A stretch of 64,000 bases of DNA from Daphnia carinata (lineage: Eukaryota; Arthropoda; Branchiopoda; Diplostraca; Daphniidae). The notes beneath the pieces are model-generated. The model searched no databases. It was not told the origin of the DNA and was given only the letters and a program-made list of their open reading frames with translations. The translations under genes were made by a program, and so were the position numbers. Shown here piece after piece: positions 32,373 to 45,560 of the stretch; within the stretch, counting starts at the first letter, position 1, and each line of letters opens with the position of its first letter. The stretch is taken from positions 6,695,357 through 6,759,356 of the forward strand of contig NC_081340.1 of the NCBI RefSeq assembly GCF_022539665.2, in the 5' to 3' direction.

Positions 32373-35300
32373 GAAAGAAATGTGCGGATAATATGCACGG
32401 AATGCGGTGGAGGCAACACACACACACACAAAACCGAAGGGGAAAAATAAAATGATGGTTACCTGCACTCTCCGGGTTGTTCACATTGGCCGTTGATGGG
32501 ATGGCAACCAGGTTTGCAAACAGCTGTTTTATGTTTCGACGCAAAAAGAAAAGAAAAATGATTAACAATGATTATTATTTGAAAAAAAATAAAAATAAAT
32601 AAAGAATCAAATAAAAATCTAAATAAGGAACAAATTGATTTGTTATTTCAACATGTCGAAATTCGTTTTGAAATGCAAGATCCACTGGACAAACAGAGTG
32701 TTGTATTTTTATTCGTTTCTTATGTTACGAGCGCATATAAATTACACACACACACACACACTGGCAGGCGCGCTCCTATTATGTAGATTGTATAGGCCGG
32801 TGCAACCCAAGACGTGTCTTGTGTCACTGCCTTTGTTATTCGCTTTCACCAAACAAGAGTTCCGACCCTTTCCATCTAAAAAAAAAAAAATCTCACGCAT
32901 TACGACGCACTTAACATGCATTTTTTGATTAGCTTCATTCCGAATAAGTAGATCACCGTCATTTTCCCCTCTATTTTTTACGATCCACTTCTTGTGTTTT
33001 TTTTTTTTTCGGGTTATTTTTTAAAGCCTATTGAAATTCAGACGGCTGGTGAATTATGAATATGATTCTTTTTTAATTCAATTGTGTGTGTGTGTCTGTG
33101 TGTGTGTGTGGCGTTGGTGAAAAAAAAAAGCGAGGAATTTTCATTTTTCGCTTGGCTTTCGATAATTATCAAGTAGCAGACTCGACTGGAATGTCTAAAG
33201 CACTCAAAAAAACGACTCGATGTAGTCGGGCCAAGCTATAAAAAAAAAAAAAACCCCGTCTCCCACCCTAATCCACCTCCTGCCCTCCCTACGCCATTGC
33301 ACGCGGGAGCAGAATTTACATAAAAACAAAAAAAACAAGTCCCGTCAACTATTTCTTTTTTGGCTATTTCAGTTCTTTTCTTTTTCTTTCAGATTGTAGC
33401 TGATTCGTCGTTAAGACGTGCATCGATTTACGGGTAAAAAAAAATAAAAAAAAATAAAAAAAAAAAAAAAATAAATGAAATGAAATGAAAATACAAAATA
33501 AAATGCAACCGACCTGTTTCGCAGGTGGCTCCAGTCCAGCCGGGCATGCAGGTCTTATCGCCGTTCCGGTCGCATTCGTAGTGTCCGAACATGTCGTTCC
33601 TCGGACGGCAAAACTTGGTGCAAGTGGCGTTGTAGTAGTTGGGCTCGCACTGGACGCGAACGCGGTACGTTAACCGCAAATCGCGGTCCTGCGATCCTTC
33701 GTGAGTCAGCGAGTGCCAGTCGGCGCTGGGCTCCAAAATTCCAGAATAGACGGCCCGCTCAATCTCCCGACGACTCGCCCCATCACCTGCAAATCATTTG
33801 TGGAAAAAAATAAATAAATAAATAAATAAATAAAATAAAAATAGCAAAATTATTCATTTATTTTTAAGAGGAGGGAAATAAAAGAAATCGAAACCGAAAT
33901 GAATCCATCATCGTGAAAAAGCCTTTCGTTACTAATAGAGAAATTCTACCGGCATAATATTTACATAATGACGGGTGTGTGTGTGTGTGTGTGTGTATGT
34001 GTGTGTCGATCATCGCAATCCGATGGAACCCCTTTATTTTTATCGGCTATTTTTAAAAGAAAAAAAAAAAAAGAAAGAAAAACCTTTCAACAAAACGCTC
34101 GAGCGTTTATTGTAATGGTTACGCATTCGATCAAAATGGCTGCCGGCCATCTACAATCAAATATTCAAAAACGTACCTTTTCTCCTTTTGAACCCCTTTT
34201 TTTTTTTTTTTTTTTTATTTCTCGTCTATCTAGAGTTATTGTCTTACATGTAGTCGTTTGTTGGTTGGCGTTTCGTGTAGAATGGAAATACGAAACAAAA
34301 AAGAGAGAAGCAAACGAAAACGCAAATGCCCCGGATGATATGATAAGAAGAAGAAAAAAAAAAAAAAAAAAAAAGCCTTTCATCATTCATCGTAACGCTA
34401 TGAAGGAGGAGGAGGAGGATTCGAAAAAAAAAAAAAGGGGGAAGAGGAGGGGGAGGAGTAGCGGATCGGATTATAGATGGCCCCATTTATTTAGAAGAAA
34501 ACGGTCGGAGCCAAAACGATAGCGTGTGTGTGTCCGTCTAATGTCTATGCATGTAGATCTATACGTTAGAATCAAGAAATAAAAGAATGAATTTAAATAT
34601 TAAAAAACAAAAACGAAAAGGCTTTTTAGATTTTAATCGAAGAGGAGGCAACTAAACATTTCCCTCGACGATCGGCTCGTGTAAACGCCCACAAATTTAC
34701 ACACACACACACACGGTGGGTTTTTTTTTTTTATATATATATACGCAAGGTGGTTAGCAATAAAAAAAAAAAAAAAAGCGAAATCATTTCAATCAAATAG
34801 CAATTAGCCTCCCGGGTTTTTTTATTATTTAATTCTTCCTTTCTTTTTATTTCAAACGTTTTTTTTTTGTTTTTCTTTTCCTGTTTCAATATTTTTGACA
34901 CGTCCGTTTCTTTTCTTTGTTTTTTTTTTTTTTTTTTTCGAAATCTTGATTCGTTTATGGCCAATTTCCACTGCCTCAGTTTTTTGCGCGTTCATTTTCT
35001 TAAATACACACAAAAACGCGAAACGATTCCCACCCCTTTTGACTAGCGCCGCCGCTCGTTCCGGTTGCTCGAAATCAAAACAGCGTCCCCCCCCCCTCTC
35101 TTTTTAACATTTGCATCCGCGCAACGGCATCTTTTCGGATCATTCACTTTGCGCGCCCATTTTTTTTTTTTTTAATTTAAAAATTTAGATTTTATTTTAT
35201 TTTATTTTTTTTTTGTAAGTGTGTCTATAGAGCGTGACCTCGCCCCGCTCAAATAACTCCTTCCGAACCACCCACTTTATATTCCCGTCTGCAACCCTTT

Positions 35301-36453
35301 CCTAATTTTCTTAAGGGGGGGGGTAGGCAAGGGGTTTCCAAGAAGACATTCGATATGGCCGGTCATGCGCGATATATTTTAAGTTCCTTTTGTGTTTCGT
35401 GCTGGCGACGGAGTCCGTACAACAATAACAACAATAATAAAAAAATAAAAAATAAAAAATGAAATGTTCGTTTCCCAGCCATTCATTCGTCATGGATGGC
35501 GGAGGCGGACGTCATTGGCGTCGGCAACAAAAGAGAAGCGGTTGATTATTTTTTTTTTTTTGTGTGTTGTTGTTGTTGTTGTTGTGTTACGACACGATCG
35601 AATGGAGGCGACAAATTGGTTGTTAGCGATCCCAGTAACTTGCCCATTACGTGAATGAAAAAAAAAAAAAAAGGAACGGCATTTTTTGAAATTCTTGTGT
35701 AGCAAAACTCAAAGATAATGAGCTAAATAACGAATTTTTGTTCTTACCTGATTGTCGTGTAGAATTGTTGTAGTCTATCGCTTCCAGCATCAAAGTGAAG
35801 GACCTCTGCAATAACGAAAAAAAAAAAACAAAAAACAAATTAGCAATTATATCATTTTTTTTTTTTACTACATTTTTATCTCTTAAGAAAAAAAAATGTT
35901 TATTTCTACTCGTTTTTATTTTTCTCAAGAAAAAAAAAAATTCGTGTGTGAAAGGAATGTAGAAGAAAAGTTAAACACAGGAAATCACACGTCCGGAACA
36001 CAAAACAAAGGGGTGGCAAATTGACGGGCAAGCGAGCAAAGCACGTCGCACATATTTGGTTTCCTGTCCATTTGCATTTCGCTTCGAAAACAGAAAAACA
36101 AAACGACGTCCACAAGAATGCCGCAAATGAACGCAAAAGAAAAAAAAAATAAAAATAAATAAACAAGCCAACAGGGAAAAAAAAAAAAATAAATAAAAAT
36201 AAATAAAGAATAATTATGTAGAATAGAATGGTGATCAAAATGAGAGCCTACAAAGAGAAAAAGAAGAGCTCCATATCAGCTGATTAGTATCTAATGATGG
36301 CCGATATGAGAGTCTGGCAACATTCCATCAAGTCTATTAAAAAAAAAAAAAAGAAAATAAGATGAGGACGAGGGGGTAGGAGAGGAAGAGAAGGAAATCA
36401 GAGCTCGTTATGGCGTGCGTTACAATAAGGAAATCTTGCGCGCTGTAGGCTCG

Positions 36454-36486
<33 letters not shown>

Positions 36487-37642
36487 CAAAAGGAAAGAAA
36501 AAACAAAAACAAAAATTCCTTCGTTCCACTTGAAAAGAAATTTTTTTTTTTTTTTTTTTTTTATTTTAGAAAGAAAAAGAAGGTTTTGGTTTATTCCTGA
36601 CTTAAAGGAATACACACGATACGGATTATAATGGATGAGATTGCCCCTCCTTTTCAAGTGGCTCTCTTGCGCTAACCCCTTTTGCGCGCTGCCTATTGTG
36701 TCCACTAGATAACACGCGCATTCCAAAGCTAACACACACACAAGACCCCTGAATAAAAAAATAAAAACATTTCTAACAACAGTCAAAAAGGTAGACAATA
36801 GAAAGTTTGTCCAACGGCAAACGCAATGGATCAACAACAAAAAAAAAAAATAATAATAATCATTTTTTTTTTTTGTAGCTTTTTGAATGAAAGATCGATT
36901 CCTTACGTAGATCTTTTACACGACAAGATCTCAGTTCGCTTTTTTATTTCATTTGTTGAAACAAAAAGGTCACGAACCATTTTTTTTATTTCTTATTTTT
37001 TACAGAACGCAAATGTAATTAGTATAACCTCGACGAGCGTGTGTATGTTCCGTGCAGATTGGTGTCCTCACACACGACGTTCCAGTACCGCGATTAAATA
37101 GCCTTTTTTTTTTTTACTCAAAGCCAAAGAATTCCAAGGTCGAGCGTTCGTGATTTTTTTTTTTTTTTTTTTTTTTCGTACCAGACACACACACACGGTC
37201 CAAAATGCAAGACCTTTTTGCTCCTTCGAATTCATTTTTCTTAAAAAAAGAAAAAAAAAAAAAAAAAAATCCTCTTCCTTCACCAGAGATAATAAAGTGA
37301 TTAATTGGCTATAAGTCGCTACGTATTTGGTGGGGGGAAATGGCTTTTCCAAAATGTCCCCTTTCATTTTTTTTTTTCCGTGGGGTCTCTCGACGCGACA
37401 CCCTCCCACCCCCCCCCTCCCCTTTCCAAAAGGACACATATTTCTTTGATGGCTTTTTGGGGGACGAAACACACAAGAAAGACCACCAGGGGGTGGTGTG
37501 GGGTTCCTTCATGATCTTCTTCTCGGTCCATGAAAAAAAAAAAAGAAACAGTCTCCCGCTTGTTATTAAGAAGCTACCTACTGCCTGCTACCTGTGTGCT
37601 CCTGCTGGCCTTTGCTGTCAAAATGGAAAGGTGACTCTTTCC

Positions 37643-37674
<32 letters not shown>

Positions 37675-38443
37675 AAGAGGGGACCCCCATTTCTTTCGAG
37701 CAGCCAGAAAAAAAAAAAAAAAAAAGTAGCAAACAACAGTGAACGAAATATTTTTTGTTCCTTCACTGTTTAACCCGTTTGGCGCGTTCCAGGACGCACA
37801 CAAAATGTTCCGAGCTTCGAAACAACGGAAACGAAAGGAAAAAAAAAAAAATACCAAAACAATAATAAAAAAAAAAAAAAAAGAGAAATTTAAATAATAA
37901 AAAAGATGAAATCAGAAGAAAAGAAAAAAGGGACAAGAAATGGGACACCTGTGGAGTCAAGAAAAAAAAAAAAAAAAAATGTCTCTCCACAATACTCGTC
38001 TCAAAAGTCGCAGTACCATAACCAGATAAGACATTGATCTATGCATCTGATTACCGTTTCACAAAAAAAAAAAAAAAAAAAAAAAAAGAGATATATATTA
38101 TTATTATTATTTTTTTTTTTCTCTTTTACCCCGATACAATCGAAGGTTACAAGATGACGAAACAAAAGACGCTCGTTCATTCTGCTTTTGGTACAAGACA
38201 AACAGAAATGATCAATGGATGACCATCGAAAAAAAAATAAAATAAAATAAAATAAATAATCGGGATCACACAACGCCCCCGCCGTCCTTTCCATCACGTC
38301 TCATTAGCATCGAACTATAGTCAAAGGATATATAGATATATATTTTGTCTTGAACGCGGTTACACGTGTGTGCGTGACCATGTTTAGGTTCCGCCGAAAA
38401 GGAGAAAACGATTCGATTAGAAAGAGATGGTTAAAAAATAAAT

Positions 38444-38478
<35 letters not shown>

Positions 38479-40058
38479 AACCGAAAACTTTTATAAATTT
38501 AGAGTGCGTTTAAAACAATCGACTTTAGCGCATTGATGCCGCTGTTTTATATCACAGTTTTTTTTTTTTTTTTCAAATGCTTTTAAAATAAGGCGCCCTT
38601 TTCTTTTTTCTGGCTCTTCTATCTCAATTCTTTTTTGTTTCACTTGCGGCCGCACTACAGTCAATCAAAAGACACACACACAATAACGAAAAGAAAACAA
38701 AAAAAACGGGTCATAAAGAAACACCTTTGGAATGCACGCATGCGTCGATTTTCACATTCCATTTTTCTCTCTCTGCGTGTGTCGAAAATGACCGAACTGG
38801 TCGCACATGTAATCTTTTTTTTCTTTTTTTTCTTTTTGTACCGGATAAACTAAAGTCCCCGCTAGAGGAAGCCATTTTTTTTTTTTCTAGTCCGGGACTT
38901 GGAGATCGTCACGTACCAAAAGAGTTCACGCACGAGCGATGACGTCTCAAGCAACGACTGCGGGCACAGACTTTAGTTGTTTTTTTTTCATGTCTGAGTA
39001 TCACAAGAAAACAAAACAAAAAAATGAAATCGTGATCCCAACCCTGCGGAAAAATGCGAACAAAAAAGAAAAGAAACGAGAAAAAAAAAAAAAAAAAAGG
39101 AAGAAGATTTTCAAGTCTTTTCTAACGTTGGATTTTTTTTTTTTTTCCATTTTTCACAGCGGGAGAAGTGAACGCACAAATCCCGACGTCGACACCGTTC
39201 ACCAAAATGCATATCAATCTAGCGCGCGTAGGCAAGTCCATCAAACTCGCAAGGGCAACGCAAAAAAATAAAATAAGGTCGTAAGCCACCGCACAAAAAC
39301 TGGCGCTCTTGGGCGTGTACAGAAAAATCTTTTTAAAAAATAAAATAAAAATCACGTTAGAATTTACCACTCAAACGTAAAGGACAAAAAAAAAAAAAAT
39401 GGAAGCAGGTGAGGAATGTTTTGACGATTGTCCGCTAGGAATGACGGCCAAGTGTCGCTTCTATCGCCACCGATTTCTGTTCATTTCTTTCCCCCCCCCC
39501 CCCCCAAAAAACACAAAAACACCCAACTTCTTGTGTCAACAAAATGCGCAGCCTACGCGCTGTGTCAATTCCAAAAGCAAACACGGCAGCGTTTGGGAAA
39601 TTGTTGTCCACAATGTCGATGACCAAAAAAAAAACGAACATTCCGCGATGAATCAAACGAGTTTTTTTTTTTACACACACAATGAAGGGGAACCATTTCC
39701 GTTACAATCGGCTGTGTCATTCCGGTCAGCTTCAGGTGGGAATTTGATAAATTCTTTTATAGATTATATATTTAAAAAAGAAAAAAAGGGTATTCTTTTG
39801 CCAATAACGGCTAATGACTGCTGACCTGTTTAGCTCTAAAACATGACACCAATATCTGTGTGTGTGGCCGTGCAGCAAAAAAATCAGGTCAAAATGATGC
39901 AACACACACACACACACACACACAAAAAGCTGTTTTACTTTTTCTATAAAACTGGACATTTTTTTTTTATTTGAATAAAAATGAAAGAATATCAAGAAAA
40001 ATGTTTTGTTTTTTTCTCTCTTGTACAACTCGACAGAGATACCGTTCCATCTTCTTTT

Positions 40059-40091
<33 letters not shown>

Positions 40092-43000
40092 TGCTCCGGT
40101 TTTTACTCGCATTATACGATGGTTCTCGTTTTTTCCCCCCTTTCCTCTATGTCCGCGTGTGTGTGTGAAGAACGCGCTCGTTAGAGAGGAATGTTTCTTG
40201 CCCGAGACGACGATTCTCTCGAGCCACAACAACAACAACAACAACAACAAAAACAGTGTTGGCATTAAAAGACGATGAGATCAAAATAAAAACAGATTTT
40301 TTTCGCAATCAAATTATGAATTGAGTTTGTGGTGCCATTCGGCTCCCACCTCATACACCTGTGTGTGTTTAACACGAGTCGTACCCAACGTTATCACGCG
40401 CGCAAAATGGGTGTGTACCCTGAAACCCAAAAAACAAAACAAAAATTGGAAATCGAGACCGTCCTATCTTATTTTGTCCTTGTTTTCACTATCTTCTTTT
40501 GTTTTGACTTTTTTAGAAAAATTCTAAGGGCGACCTTTTTTTCTTTCGTTCTTTCTACGTAATGATGATGGATACGACAAGTCTTTTGTTTCACTGCACA
40601 TTTGAAGGAAAAAAAATGTTATTTCGCCTAGTTGTTAACCAGAATTTAAAAAAAAAAAAACAAGAAATTTTGAAAAAAGAAAAAAAAAAAAAAGATCATT
40701 TTTGTTCTTCTGGTTTGTTTGTTGGGGAACGCAGACATCAAGAGACGCAGACAGATTAGAAGCGAAGAAAAACTGGAAACGTCTTATCTCGGTCTACATA
40801 CATAAGCGATACCGTATAAATATACATATAAAAGTGTACGTAAATGTATGCGCGACATAGGCGAACAACACATTTCTGCCGTCAAAACCTATCACTCTTT
40901 TTTTTTTTTTTTTTTTTTTTAAAAACAACAATTGCTCCCCGCTAGCCCTCACTCGAATTCGATACGGTAAAAACGCTGAATGGCATTTCGATTCCGTGAA
41001 AAAGCCATCCACAATCAAAAAGAAATAAACCCGGCAATAAAATCATCGAGAAAAATGATAATTGCACTTTACATATCCCGACAATCGGCATTTTTTTTTA
41101 AAGAGCTCCTATACCACACAATCATCTTTTTTTTTTTTATTCAAATATCATTTATTTCACAAAAAATCGATCGCCATTGAGAAAAAAAAAAAAAAAAACC
41201 TTTCATGACTTTGATGATAAACTCACGAAACATTTCCCTCCCCCCCCCCCCACCACTAAAAGATGTCACGAGAATTTCTGATTTTATGCGCGGGGGTTGA
41301 AAAAAAAAAAAAGAAGAAGAAAACATTCCAATGTCCCCCTCACCGTTGATTGCAATCAAGAGAAACAGCAGTCCGGTGGGGCTCTTGTGCTTGTTGGTGG
41401 TCTGATCATCCGATTTGGCTCGTGTGTGTGTCTCAACCGACAAGCCCCAGCAGACGAACAATGCACCGCAGCAACGTCCTCTCCCCCATTTTTACCTACC
41501 CAAAATGATAAAGTCGACAGGTTCAAACCTGAGAGTTGACAACTTAAGTTGTCGTCTTTTTCCTTCCTTTTTTTTTTTAAAGATAATGACGTAAGAGCAG
41601 CTCCTTTACTCTGAAAGCTTTCCGTAGATATTTTTACATTTTTTTCTTTCCTCCTTAATCATTATCCATCGTCCTCATCTCCTTCTTCCTTTTTTCTCCC
41701 CCCCCCCCCCAAACTTTTTGTTTTCTTATTTGCTCCTGACGCGTTACCGCCGTTCACACAGGTGACTAGGACTTAGGAGAGCTCATTAAATACACACACA
41801 CACACAAAAAAAAGGGGGAGCCTGACAGAATGTGATGTCATCATCTCCATTCCTTTTTTTTTTCCCCATTCGTGTGGGACAAAATATGAAAAGAGGCGAA
41901 ATCCTAAAATGGGAAAATTGTATGGTGGATACGTGGAAAAAAAAAAGATGGCGGTCAGCGGCGTTTGTTATTTGACCTAGCCGGCCAAAAAAGGAGCAAA
42001 ATATGAAATACAAAAAAAAAAACAAATTTTTTTTATTTTTTCGATTATCATTTCGGCATCAAAAAAAATAAATAAATAAACAATCACCATGACATATTTC
42101 ATAGTGATTAAGATCGTTCGTCTACGGCGACAACCCCGTGCAGCGTGAACGACACGCGTCCTCCTCTTACGACTGGCAAACCAAAAAACGAATAAAAACA
42201 AATCATAATTTTTTGTTATATGAAATGTTATACGACTTCTGCTGACCTCCCCGACTTGACAATAGTCCACACCGAGCCTCGACATTCTATTGGCCAGAAG
42301 AAGAAAAAACAAAAAAAAAATCTCACGCAGAGCTTCTCGATTTTTTAAAATCTGGGCCGGCCATCAGACCGGGGCCATAGAGACGCAGTACCTTTATTGT
42401 ATTTATGCATTTCTTTCTACTTCTATCCTGTTTCATTACGTATGCATTTCCATAGAGACACAACGCCGTCTCGAATAGCGGCGAACATTTTGAAATGGAG
42501 ACCCCAAAGAAAAGAAGAAAAAAAAAGAAACTGACAAGATGACAAAAGCAAAAGAAGATCTTCTGGAACAAAAGGTGAGATTTCAAGTCAAAGATAAAAG
42601 AAGAAAAAAAAAAAAAGAAATGGAAGTGAAGTCTGCTGGATTCTTCATCCATCATGAAAGCAAAAACAGTTGATATATACATGCACTAAAATTCAAAAGA
42701 AGAAGCCCTTTTAAAAAAAAAAAAAAAGATTGTGGAATGGTGGCCCGTCTGGAAGGGGGGGGGGGGGAACAAAAACAAGAGACGAAGCCCAAACGTTTTT
42801 TTTTTTTTCAATTGAAACGGACTGCTTGCTGCTGCTGCACTTTAAATGTTAATCAGGTGAACACAACTAGATGAATTCCAACACGAAAAAATTGACCCTC
42901 AATGTTCCTTTTGTTTTTTTTTTCCATAAAAAATAGGGAAAAGGTTGTCGTAATGCGCGGAAAAAAAAAGAAATGCCACCCACACACACACCTGTGTTAC

Positions 43001-44509
43001 CTTCGCAATGAATTACATCAAGAAAACAAAAAAAAAAAATTTGTGAAAATTTATAACATCCAATAACTTTTGTAAACCACCATCTGGAATTTGTGCACCG
43101 TGTGATGGACAACAGCCGGACAACTTAAAAAAAAAAAAAAAAAATGCCCAGCTGTTAATGGAAAGCGATTTTTTTTTGAAAGCCCACCTAGAAATTAGCA
43201 ACGCTGGACGAGGTAAAATATTTAAAAAAAAAATCGACCTTTTTTTACCCTTTCCATCACCTCACACCAAGTGTCTTTGCCCGCCCACCCCATACCCTTT
43301 GAAAAAAAAAAAAACACAAGGATCTACCACAGCTGTCACAGAAAGTCCTACTTATTTCTACGTTTCTAAAAAAAGAACAATAGATTTAATAAAAAAAAAA
43401 AAAGAAAGAAAGAAAGAAAAAGCGAGAGAGAGAGAGAATGGGTCACAGAAAGGTGACGGCCCGGAATACTTCCGTCTTTGACTACCCATCTTTTTGGAAC
43501 CAGAGGGGTTAAAAAAAAAAAAACAGGGGGGTTAGAATGATGGGTCAAAAAAAAAAAAAAAACTACCACAAGAAAAGAAGAAAAATTCCTTGATGTTACT
43601 CAACTTGGATGTCAAACGTTTCTTTTATTTTCGGACGGGCCATGAGACCAGCGACAGACCTTTTTATATTTTTCCAAGAATCCCGCAAGAGCATCGTGCT
43701 CGAGACGAAGCTCATCTCTTTGATAACGTTTTATCAAGAAAAAAAAAAAAAAAAAAGGACCTTCTTCTTTCCATCCTCTTTCGCCTTTTTTTTTTTTTTA
43801 TTATTATTTATTATTATTTACGATATAATTTATTGTAAACGGGTTGAAGTGGTGGACGACGGCTGGTGGTGGCGGCCCAACGGGAGGGGGTCCCGCTGCA
43901 ATCGTTTGCTCTACACACACAACAAACTACAACATCACCGTGGCATCACGCTGATTTTCAAACTTGCTTCTCCCCCCTCCCTCTTCTTCTCGCAACCCCG
44001 AAATTTATATTTTCTTTTCTTAAAAAGATCTTTTTCGAAGATGCTGCTTCTTGTTGTGTATAGTCTACGGAATGCAAATGGGGTAGGAAAAAAAAAAAGG
44101 GGGATGTATACAATAGTTGACCAAGTTTTTTTTTTATAGGAATTAACCCCCTCCGTTTAAAGTTCTTCGTAAAGAAAGAGATTGACCCTCTTCTTGTGCC
44201 GTTTCTTAAGGTGACCCCGCTGCGAAAATGGTTGCAACCCTTCACACACAAAAAAAAAAAAAAATTCAACCCCTTAAAAAAAAAAAAAAAGAAACTGGCC
44301 ATTAATAATTCCATCACGATGAAACGCGATTCATTTTCTCCTTTCGAAAAATAAAATTAAAAAACTTAAATCCCCAAAACACGTGTAATCGACGCGCCCC
44401 CTTCAATTGCTGACGAGAACAAAGCGCTAAAACAATTCCGAACGACGAGAGGGGGGGGGGGGTTTGGTGGTTTGTTATTTCTTCTTTCTTCCGAAATCTT
44501 TTTTAATGT

Positions 44510-44544
<35 letters not shown>

Positions 44545-45526
44545 CGGAGAAAAAAAAAAAAAAAGCGGCTAAGTAAAGAAGCCAAGAACGGCGGCGGTGT
44601 GAAAAAGCAAATCCCTCCTCCGCTTTGCCCCTACAGAGTGAAACAACAGAAAGAAGAAGTTGGGAGCCCAGCCCTTGTTTGTTTCACCAGTGTCAAATGG
44701 CTAAGCCAAAAGAAATGCTGAAGGAACCCCTTGAATCAACACGGCCCGATTCAAACACAAAGGACAAATGTAAACATTACAAACCCCTTGAATGGGCCGA
44801 CATCAAACTACGTCACACACACACAAGAAAGAAAAAATGCAATTCACACGGAAGATCTGCCTTTTTGAATTTCGCGCCCCCACGTTTCTTCTCTTGTCGA
44901 TGTTAAATATCCTCAACATTTCTTTATTAAAGAGCCAACAAGAAAAGTCGAGTGCCGCAGCTCAAAGTGAGTTCGGGGGGGGAGGGGATTATTTGCTCTT
45001 TTTGTTAACAGGTAACATAAAGGTGGTACGCCCTTTATTTTCACTGCATCCTCTTCTTCGTAACAAGAAATCACCCGCCATTCAACAACCCACCAAAGAA
45101 TTTTTTTTTTTTCTCTGTGTACCGCCGACACCTTTTTTTTTCCCCTTTTCTTTACGTGTCTTAACATAAGCCGGTGCATAATATAGTAGTCTTTTTTTTT
45201 TTATGATTTCAAAATGCGCTTTCACACGACAAAGCACAACTGGTCAATCTCTCGAGAGTTGGTTAAACGCGTTGATCTCTCTCTTCTATCTCTCCTTTTT
45301 CTCTTATATTTTATAAAGTGCAAACAATGAAATTTGGATTTCGGGAAAAACAATTGAAATTCACGCGAAATAATTTGTTGTTTTTCGAAACGGTTTTCGG
45401 GACTTAAAAAATGGGGTGGTTCTGTTCCACTCGAGAAGAAAAAGCGCTCCCTTCTCCGAATGCATTCATAATTTTTTATGATCGAGATGATAAAAAAAAA
45501 CGCGCACGCACGAAAAAAAAAAAAGT

Positions 45527-45560
<34 letters not shown>

